A stretch of 9,119 bases of DNA, from the NCBI RefSeq assembly GCF_002835825.1, contig NZ_PIZH01000049.1:1-9119 (forward strand). The letters run 5' to 3'. This DNA comes from Methanoregula sp. GTDB lineage: Archaea; Halobacteriota; Methanomicrobia; Methanomicrobiales; Methanospirillaceae. Within the stretch, counting starts at the first letter, position 1; each line of letters starts with the position of its first letter. The translations under genes were made by a program, and so were the position numbers. The notes under the pieces are model-generated. The model ran no database searches, was not told where the DNA came from, and saw only the letters and a list, made by a program, of their open reading frames with translations. This document shows positions 1-4,437 of this stretch, piece after piece.

Positions 1-167
1 CCGCAGCGGTTCATGCACCTGGACCAGGCAGTCTGGCAGTCGTACATGGCGTCCGGATCATATCCACCTGGAGGTGCCGTGACTGTTTTCTGCTGCGACA
101 GGTCAGCCATAAAGAAATACACACCGGCAACAACCGCTCCAGCGACCGATAACATGATCATAAACAC
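1..167 (-). CDS. Partial small membrane-anchored protein of unknown function (N-terminal part only)
   Basis: The minus-strand frame is open from position 206 to the window edge. It encodes a short basic, proline-containing lead-in (KIFKNPSPLARLA), one hydrophobic segment (about VFMIMLSVAGAVVAGVYFFM) and then a polar segment with three cysteines (DCQTAW, SRC, NRC), so it reads as a single-pass, N-terminally anchored protein with an outward cysteine-containing tail. The C-terminus lies outside the window. No family is recognised. The start is uncertain. In this frame the first available start codons are GTG at 167 and ATG at 161, but neither has a Shine-Dalgarno sequence and the coding-like sequence runs further upstream to a TGA at 209-207. 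A GTG at 210, next to an AGGTGG and about 45 bases from a good TATA box, is one base out of frame. I annotate the conservative in-frame start; see the findings for the frame conflict. Confidence 0.55.
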   Translation of the reverse strand, partial: MFMIMLSVAGAVVAGVYFFMADLSQQKTVTAPPGGYDPDAMYDCQTAWSRCMNRC

Positions 168-252
168 TGCAAGCCGGGCAAGCGGCGAGGGGTTTTTGAA
201 GATTTTTCACACCCACCTGATACACTACAATGCCATGGTTAGCTGAGGATTG

Positions 253-260
253 CATATAAA
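253..260 (-). promoter_or_regulatory. Archaeal TATA box for the leftmost minus-strand gene
   Basis: Read on the minus strand the sequence is TTTATATG, close to the methanogen box A consensus. It would place a transcription start near 230, about 20 bases before the GTG at 210 and its AGGTGG (218-213). This supports translation starting upstream of the first in-frame start codons at 167 and 161. The same bases read CATATAAA on the plus strand, but the nearest plus-strand gene begins 240 bases away. Confidence 0.5.
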
Positions 261-386
261 CCATAGGAAACCGTGAAAACCGGGAAACAAATCTCCGTCA
301 GGGTATCCTGCCATGGAACACGAGGAGCGTCGCCCACATTGGCAGGGCCGGTTGCCGGTTTGTGCAAGTGACCCCGGAAGTATCGA

Positions 387-429
387 GTGAGGGGGGTCGG
401 AACCAGCCGTCACCGTCCCCCTCCCTCAC
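387..429. promoter_or_regulatory. G/C-rich imperfect inverted repeat upstream of the MerR-family gene
   Basis: GTGAGGGGGG (387-396) is mirrored by CCCCCTCCCTCAC (417-429), with the ends GTGAGGG/CCCTCAC exactly complementary. It lies about 70 bases before the regulator's ATG. It could be an operator, a hairpin in a leader RNA or a relic terminator; there is no T-run after it. The rest of the 211-496 gap holds only the minus-strand TATA box, a weak AT-rich stretch (CCTATTTGC, 459-467) that might serve as the regulator's promoter, and a short GTTA-ATG-TAAC repeat (485-495) just before the ATG. No gene is supported there. Confidence 0.35.
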
Positions 430-496
430 CGGAACCTTCCCATGGGGGAGACTCCGGCATCCTATTTGCCCTTGCAGCGCACAGGTTAATGTAACA

Positions 497-1357
497 ATGG
501 CAGGCGACCAGATCCCCATCGGCCGGTTCTCGCTCATCACCCGGCTCAGCCAGAAAGCGCTCCGGTTTTACGATGAGCGGGGCCTCTTAGTGCCGCAGGT
601 AAAGGACCTCTGCACGGGCTACCGGTATTACACGGGCGCCCAGATTGCACGGGGCGTCTCCATCAAGACGCTCTGCACGCTGGGGTTCTCCCCGGCCGAG
701 ATCGGCTGCCTCCTTTCGGCAAAAGAGGGGCGTGACACGGAGACTATCCGCACGCTCTTTGCAAGGAGACGGCAGGAGATCCGGTCCGAAGTCAGCAGGT
801 TACAGCAGATCGAGGCGATCCTCGCAGACGAAGACGCCTCGCTGGAGTTGATCTACATGTCACTGAATGAACCTCTTGTCAAGGAAGTCCCGCCCCAGCG
901 GATCATTGCAAAGAAAGGGACCGGCCCGTACTACGAGACCATCTCGCGGCTCATGCCGGCACTCTGCGACCAGATCTTTTCAGAAGAGAACCAGAGGAAC
1001 GGCCTGAAAGTGACCGGACCATTCATGACCCTGTATCTCGACAACGAGTACCGGGAGAAAGACGCGACGATGGAGTGCGCTGCCCCGATCACCGGGCGGG
1101 TCGTGCTCACGGATCCGGAGATGGATGTCCTGACCCTGCCGGGCGGAAAATGCCTCTCACTCATCCATAAAGGTCCTTACTCAGGTCTCCAGGCAGCCTG
1201 GAGCCGGATCGGGGCGTATGCCGAGGAAAAGGGGTTCGCGATAAGCGGCGCCTGCCGGGAAATCTATCTCACGGACCCGAACGTTGTCGCAGAGAGCGAG
1301 CTACTCACCGAGCTGCAGATCCCCATCGACATGGATGTCTCGCGGCAGCAGCCCTGA
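497..1357 (+). CDS. MerR-family transcriptional regulator with GyrI-like ligand-binding domain (BmrR type)
   Basis: The 286-residue protein has the BmrR architecture. Residues 6-75 form a MerR winged-helix domain: IGRFSLITRLSQKALRFYDE, then the wing TGYRYYTGAQIARG and LGFSPAEIGCLLS. Residues about 82-115 form the long dimerisation helix, rich in Arg, Glu and Gln. Residues 128-286 form a GyrI-like/AraC effector domain with its usual marks: KGTGPYYETI, TMECAAPI, IHKGPYSGL and REIYLTDP. The acidic residues E193 and E255 are candidates for contacting a cationic ligand, as Glu does in BmrR. No C-terminal metal-binding cysteine pair is present, so metal sensing is unlikely. The frame is open 45 codons further upstream, but that part is low-complexity Pro/Ser sequence; ATG 497 directly precedes the conserved domain. 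The regulated gene is unknown. The dehydrogenase gene downstream, with a palindrome at its promoter, is a reasonable target. Confidence 0.92.
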   Translation: MAGDQIPIGRFSLITRLSQKALRFYDERGLLVPQVKDLCTGYRYYTGAQIARGVSIKTLCTLGFSPAEIGCLLSAKEGRDTETIRTLFARRRQEIRSEVSRLQQIEAILADEDASLELIYMSLNEPLVKEVPPQRIIAKKGTGPYYETISRLMPALCDQIFSEENQRNGLKVTGPFMTLYLDNEYREKDATMECAAPITGRVVLTDPEMDVLTLPGGKCLSLIHKGPYSGLQAAWSRIGAYAEEKGFAISGACREIYLTDPNVVAESELLTELQIPIDMDVSRQQP

Positions 1358-1382
1358 AAAGAGCGGGATAGGCGCAGACCGC

Positions 1383-1421
1383 AAGGAGGGTTTAGGACAT
1401 TTGTCCCGTCCTGCTCCTTTT
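1383..1421 (+). terminator. Probable hairpin terminator after the MerR-family gene
   Basis: AAGGAG (1383-1388) pairs with CTCCTT (1414-1419) and, inside that, AGGAC (1394-1398) pairs with GTCCT (1408-1412). The outer stem runs into TTTT (1418-1421). It lies 25 bases after the TGA. An alternative small palindrome, GGACA-TT-TGTCC, sits in the loop, so a protein-binding site cannot be excluded. Confidence 0.5.
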
Positions 1422-1496
1422 AACTAAGATTATCCTTGTCGTGATGTTGTGTGCCGGCCGGGAATGATAATTCCGGTTCCATGAACCTTCTTATGC

Positions 1497-1525
1497 GTGG
1501 AAAAATCCCCCTTGATTTTTTCCAC
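1497..1525. promoter_or_regulatory. Inverted repeat, candidate operator upstream of the dehydrogenase promoter
   Basis: GTGGAAAAA (1497-1505) and TTTTTCCAC (1517-1525) are perfectly complementary 9-base arms separated by 11 bases. The right arm ends 10 bases before the TATA box at 1536. It lies outside any supported reading frame. A position immediately upstream of TATA/BRE fits an activator or repressor site. A second weaker inverted repeat, GGAAT-GATA-ATTCC (1461-1474), lies 23 bases further upstream. The MerR-type regulator encoded just before is the obvious candidate binder, but this is inference. Confidence 0.45.
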
Positions 1526-1535
1526 CTTCCGATCG

Positions 1536-1544
1536 CTTATATGC
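1536..1544 (+). promoter_or_regulatory. TATA box of the 3-hydroxyacyl-CoA dehydrogenase-like gene
   Basis: CTTATATGC matches the archaeal box A. Its centre lies about 28 bases before ATG 1568, which places transcription start almost at the start codon. Together with the lack of a Shine-Dalgarno sequence, this points to a leaderless or nearly leaderless mRNA. It also argues that 1568, not an upstream in-frame ATG, is the true start. Confidence 0.6.
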
Positions 1545-1567
1545 ATTTTTTCTCCAACGGTAAATCC

Positions 1568-2530
1568 ATGGAACAGGAAGAACGCATCCTTGTTGTCGGC
1601 ATCGGTACCATGGGAAGCCAGATCGCGTTACAGTTCGCGATGCATGGGTTTTTTGTCCGGCTGTTCAATGAGAAGAAATCATCGCTTGACCGGTCGATGA
1701 AGGAGATCGAAGGCCGGCTTGAGATCCTGGTCAAAAACGGGTACTGCCGGGAGACAAAGAAGACCGTGCTCCGCCGAATATCGCTGTGCACGGACGTAAA
1801 GGAAGCCGCCCGAAACGCTGATTATCTCTCCGAGTCCGTTCCTGACGATCCCGTGCTCAAGGCGCAGGTCCTTGAAGCGTTCCATGAGGTCTGCCCGGAA
1901 AAGACAGTTTTCCTCTCCAACACGTCGCACCTCGTCCCCTCGCAGTTCGCGGAAGGGTGCGGGCGGCCGGAACGGCTTCTCGCCTTCCACTTCGGGAACC
2001 CGGTCTGGAAGGAGCGGCAGGTGGACGTCATGGCGCATGCGGGAACCGCGCCCGGCCTTGTTGCCCGGGCCTGTACCCTTGCACGGAAGATCGACCTGGT
2101 CCCGCTGGTTGTCTTAAAAGAGCACCGCGGGTACATCATGAACCACATCCAACGCGAGTATCTCATGGTTGCGTTCAGCCTTGTTGCCGAAGGCGTTGCG
2201 ACCTATAAGGATGTTGACCGGGCCTGGATGATCGCCCACGGAAGCACGCCGCCGTTTGCCATAATGGACATCATGAGCCTCGACACCTCGTACGGTGTCG
2301 CGATGCATACGGCAAAGAACGGGGATGCCCGGGCAAAAGTTATTGCCAAGTACTTAAAGGAACATTTCATCTCGAAAGGAAAACTCGGCTGCAAATCGGG
2401 GGAGGGGTTCTACACGTACCCGGACCCGGAGTACCTCCGCGATGACTTCGTCGAGCCCGGTCTCCGGCCGAAGCGGAACTTCAGGGATATCCCGTACAGC
2501 CTGCCGGGGGAGAAACGCGACTCCCGCTGA
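1568..2530 (+). CDS. 3-hydroxyacyl-CoA dehydrogenase family protein (divergent)
   Basis: The 320-residue protein resembles NAD(P)-dependent 3-hydroxyacyl/3-hydroxybutyryl-CoA dehydrogenases, which interconvert 3-hydroxyacyl-CoA and 3-oxoacyl-CoA. Residues 7-30 are the Rossmann nucleotide-binding turn (VVGIGTMGSQIA). SNTSH (117-121), AFHFGNP (139-145) and GYIMNH (188-193) match the family's catalytic Ser, His and Asn blocks, with H141 as the likely base. EGVATYKDVDRAW and IMDIMSLDTSYG mark the C-terminal helical domain, which ends with GCKSGEGFYTY. Two positions depart from the usual pattern: the Glu that partners the catalytic His is D153 here, and the acidic residue after the second strand is N34 (RLFNEKK). 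Length is slightly above the 280-290 usual for single-domain members. No other fatty-acid oxidation gene is present, so the substrate is unknown. The frame extends upstream to 1451, but that part overlaps the promoter. It may be read with the downstream DUF169 gene. Confidence 0.88.
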   Translation: MEQEERILVVGIGTMGSQIALQFAMHGFFVRLFNEKKSSLDRSMKEIEGRLEILVKNGYCRETKKTVLRRISLCTDVKEAARNADYLSESVPDDPVLKAQVLEAFHEVCPEKTVFLSNTSHLVPSQFAEGCGRPERLLAFHFGNPVWKERQVDVMAHAGTAPGLVARACTLARKIDLVPLVVLKEHRGYIMNHIQREYLMVAFSLVAEGVATYKDVDRAWMIAHGSTPPFAIMDIMSLDTSYGVAMHTAKNGDARAKVIAKYLKEHFISKGKLGCKSGEGFYTYPDPEYLRDDFVEPGLRPKRNFRDIPYSLPGEKRDSR

Positions 2531-2541
2531 CTATCCGACAC

Positions 2542-2549
2542 GTATATAT
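2542..2549 (+). promoter_or_regulatory. Probable TATA box of the DUF169 gene
   Basis: GTATATAT begins 12 bases after the stop of the dehydrogenase gene and 45 bases before ATG 2594 ends the gap. A start near 2570 would leave a leader of about 24 bases containing AGGA (2583-2586) at a suitable distance from the ATG. The gene may therefore have its own promoter as well as read-through from upstream. Confidence 0.5.
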
Positions 2550-2593
2550 GAGCCCCTGACAGATCAGCCGAAAAAAGAACTGAGGACCCAGCC

Positions 2594-3424
2594 ATGTTGC
2601 CCCCAAGCGAGATTGCCCGTGCTGCCGGGATAAAAACAAACCCGGTCGCCATTGTATGGACTGACAAGAAACCGGAGAAAGCCCTTGAGTTCAAGCCGGG
2701 CGTCTGGGGCTGCGTGATGTGGTTCTTTGCCAAGGTTGCAACGGACGGGAAGACCGCGGTCTTCTCCCGTGAGACCACCACCTGTGCCGGTGGCTGCATG
2801 GGCCTCGGGTTCGGGCGTCCGCTGGAGAAACACGCTGCCCGTAACGAGGACGGGTTCTGTTCGTTCCTCTCGAATGGCATCGAAGGGGCTGCTGACAGGA
2901 AGGCCTACCAGGCGATCATCGACCAGAGCTTCGATGACCACCACAAAAAGATGCTGACAGAAGGCGAGCGGTTTTTGAAAAACCCCGCGGTTGTAAAGAA
3001 ATGGCTGAAGAACCTGCCGGTGTATGATGCGAAGGACCGGTATATTGTCATGAAGCCGATCTCGCAGACAGACGAGAGCGAAGAAATCAAAAGCATCGTC
3101 TTTGTCGTAAATGCTGATCAGCTGGCAGCGCTCTCGACGCTTGCGAATTTTTCTACCGGCAATGTCATGAACGGGATCTTTGTTGCCGCAAGCGCCGCTG
3201 GCTGCCAGGCTATGGGCGTCTGCACGTATGCCGAAGGTGACTCGGGTTCGCCACGGGCAGTGGTCGGACTCACCGATCTCTCGGCCCGGAAGGCAGTCCG
3301 TCCCACGCTCGGCAAGGATGTGCTCACGTTCTCGGTGCCGTTTGCGCTGTACCAGGAGATGGAGCAGAACGTGAAAGACAGCTGCCTTGAACTGGACCTC
3401 TGGAAGGAACTCCGGGATTCGTAA
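2594..3424 (+). CDS. DUF169-family protein
   Basis: The 276-residue soluble protein fits the DUF169 family, which is widespread in methanogens and anaerobic bacteria and has no established biochemical role. Recognisable parts are the N-terminal NPVAIVW strand (16-22), the glycine/cysteine-rich block TTTCAGGCMGLGFGRPLE (61-78), and the C-terminal half with NVMNGIFVAASAAGCQAMGVC (190-210) and DLSARKAVRPTLGKDVLTFSVPF (228-250). Seven cysteines (40, 64, 68, 89, 204, 210, 264), several within the conserved blocks, would allow metal, Fe-S or thiol chemistry, but no standard ferredoxin motif is seen. There is no signal peptide or membrane segment. ATG 2594 has a modest AGGA seven bases upstream. The flavoprotein gene follows 62 bases later on the same strand, which suggests a redox setting. 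The family call is from memory of the motif pattern. Confidence 0.8.
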   Translation: MLPPSEIARAAGIKTNPVAIVWTDKKPEKALEFKPGVWGCVMWFFAKVATDGKTAVFSRETTTCAGGCMGLGFGRPLEKHAARNEDGFCSFLSNGIEGAADRKAYQAIIDQSFDDHHKKMLTEGERFLKNPAVVKKWLKNLPVYDAKDRYIVMKPISQTDESEEIKSIVFVVNADQLAALSTLANFSTGNVMNGIFVAASAAGCQAMGVCTYAEGDSGSPRAVVGLTDLSARKAVRPTLGKDVLTFSVPFALYQEMEQNVKDSCLELDLWKELRDS

Positions 3425-3486
3425 ATCCGGTAAAAATGGGGAATATCCTTATGCACCTCCCCCGCCAACCACATCAGGGATTTACC

Positions 3487-4047
3487 ATGGAGAAAATCAC
3501 GCTCGGCCCGATGCCGTACATGAGTGTCATGCCCACGCTGCTCGTGGGCGCAAAGGTCAACGGCAAGCCCAACTACATGACCGCTGCATGGGCAACGGTT
3601 GCCTGCATGGCACCGCCGATGGTCTGCGTTGCGATCAACCATGTCCGGCACACGGCGAAAGGAATCGACGAGAACAAGACCTTCAGCCTGAACGTCCCTG
3701 CAGCAAAGGACGTTGTGGCAGCAGACTACTGCGGCATTGTTTCCGGGGAAAAAGAGGACAAGTCGAAGGTCTACACCTCGTTTTACGGGAAGACACAGAC
3801 CGCCCCGATGGCAAAAGAATGCCCGGTCAACATCGAGTGCAAACTGTTCAAATCCATTGACTGCGGGAGCCACCTGCTGTATATCGGCGAGATCGTGGAA
3901 ATCCATGCCAACACGTCCTGTGTCACGGACGGGAAACCGGACCTGACGAAAATTGACCCGATCGTGTACGCCCAGTCCACCTACTTCGGTGTCGGGCCCC
4001 AGCTCGAGAAGGCATTCTCGGCCGGGAAGAAATACGCAAAGAAATAA
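3487..4047 (+). CDS. Flavin reductase-like domain flavoprotein (flavoredoxin type)
   Basis: The 186-residue protein matches the flavin reductase-like (split-barrel, FMN-binding) family that includes flavoredoxins. Signature parts are MPTLLVGAKVNGKPNYMTAA (15-34, the NxMTxxW-like flavin contact), PPMVCVAINHVRHTAKGI (43-60) and TFSLNVP (65-71), followed by the C-terminal GEIVEIH strand (134-140) and FGVGPQLEKAF. Such proteins bind FMN and pass electrons to or from other redox partners in the cytoplasm; the partner here is not visible. Cysteines at 40, 47, 82, 112, 118, 126 and 145 are more numerous than needed for flavin binding. An upstream in-frame ATG at 3436 exists, but ATG 3487 is preceded by AGGGA (3476-3480) and starts exactly at the conserved domain. 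CTTATGC (3449-3455) might be a weak promoter; co-transcription with the DUF169 gene is equally possible. Confidence 0.87.
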   Translation: MEKITLGPMPYMSVMPTLLVGAKVNGKPNYMTAAWATVACMAPPMVCVAINHVRHTAKGIDENKTFSLNVPAAKDVVAADYCGIVSGEKEDKSKVYTSFYGKTQTAPMAKECPVNIECKLFKSIDCGSHLLYIGEIVEIHANTSCVTDGKPDLTKIDPIVYAQSTYFGVGPQLEKAFSAGKKYAKK

Positions 4048-4058
4048 ACAATCATTCT

Positions 4059-4067
4059 CCCCTTTTT
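4059..4067 (+). terminator. T-run terminator after the flavoprotein gene
   Basis: A pyrimidine stretch CCCC followed by TTTTT (4063-4067), with a further TCTTTTCC about ten bases on, begins 12 bases after the stop codon. Archaeal transcription commonly ends at such T-rich runs without a hairpin; none is visible here. Confidence 0.4.
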
Positions 4068-4133
4068 CATTCCTGCTCTTTTCCATATCTTAATTTAGCA
4101 CCAGCATCCATAACCGGATCGAGGCATACTGAC

Positions 4134-4403
4134 ATGGTCAATGCAGGATGGCAGTTGCGGATGAAACGGCATATCGAACGACTCATCTCCACCAACCGGA
4201 GATACCCGGTGAGCAAAGTGGAGAAAGAGTTGCTTGCGCTGGGGTTTGTCGAGCTTGGCGCCGACCAGATCGCGGTTGCATTCGAGCACCGGATAATGGA
4301 ACTGTACTTAGAGATCCTGCTGGATGACGAAGGGAAGATCCACAGTTACTTCATTGTCTCGTTTGAGGAGAAAGAAAAGAGGCGACGCAAGTATCGGTGG
4401 TGA
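4134..4403 (+). CDS. Hypothetical 89-residue protein
   Basis: I do not recognise this family. The protein has a basic N-terminal helix-like part (RMKRHIERLISTNRRYPVSKVEKELLALGF), a predicted second helix with acidic and hydrophobic residues (ADQIAVAFEHRIMELYLEIL), a turn DDEGK, a beta-like stretch HSYFIVSF, and a strongly charged tail (EEKEKRRRKYRW). There are no cysteines, membrane segments or signal peptide. The arrangement would suit a small nucleic-acid- or protein-binding factor, but that is only a guess. ATG 4134 is preceded by GAGG (4121-4124), and an AT-rich box CTTAATTTAG (4088-4097) about 40 bases before the start could be its promoter. It converges on the acyl-CoA ligase gene, with 34 bases between the stops. 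GC-rich third positions like those of the neighbours support that it is translated. Confidence 0.65.
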   Translation: MVNAGWQLRMKRHIERLISTNRRYPVSKVEKELLALGFVELGADQIAVAFEHRIMELYLEILLDDEGKIHSYFIVSFEEKEKRRRKYRW

Positions 4404-4428
4404 AAAGCACTACTGTTGAATAAACTTT

Positions 4429-4434
4429 AAAAAA
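4429..4434 (-). terminator. T-run terminator after the acyl-CoA ligase gene
   Basis: On the minus strand, six T residues (TCCTTTTTTAAAG) begin four bases beyond the TAA stop and lie in the short gap between the convergent genes. This is a typical archaeal oligo-T termination signal. No stem precedes it. Confidence 0.5.
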
Positions 4435-4437
4435 GGA

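Noticed and set aside
13..246. Plus-strand open frame of 77 codons at the left edge
   Set aside because: The opposite strand gives a coherent membrane-anchor pattern with its own promoter; this frame is its antisense shadow.
362..496. N-terminal extension of the MerR-family protein by 45 codons
   Set aside because: The extra part is Pro/Ser-rich, carries the inverted repeat and has no similarity to the family; the conserved DNA-binding domain begins right after ATG 497.
1451..1567. Upstream extension of the dehydrogenase frame
   Set aside because: It would cover the TATA box and the inverted repeat, and the Rossmann fold begins directly after ATG 1568.
3436..3486. Earlier ATG for the flavoprotein
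   Set aside because: The 17 added residues are not family-like, and AGGGA sits correctly before ATG 3487.
3118..4086. Long minus-strand open frame of 322 codons
   Set aside because: It is antisense to the DUF169 and flavin reductase genes, which match known families; its product is Arg/His/Val-rich, as expected for an antisense shadow in GC-rich DNA.
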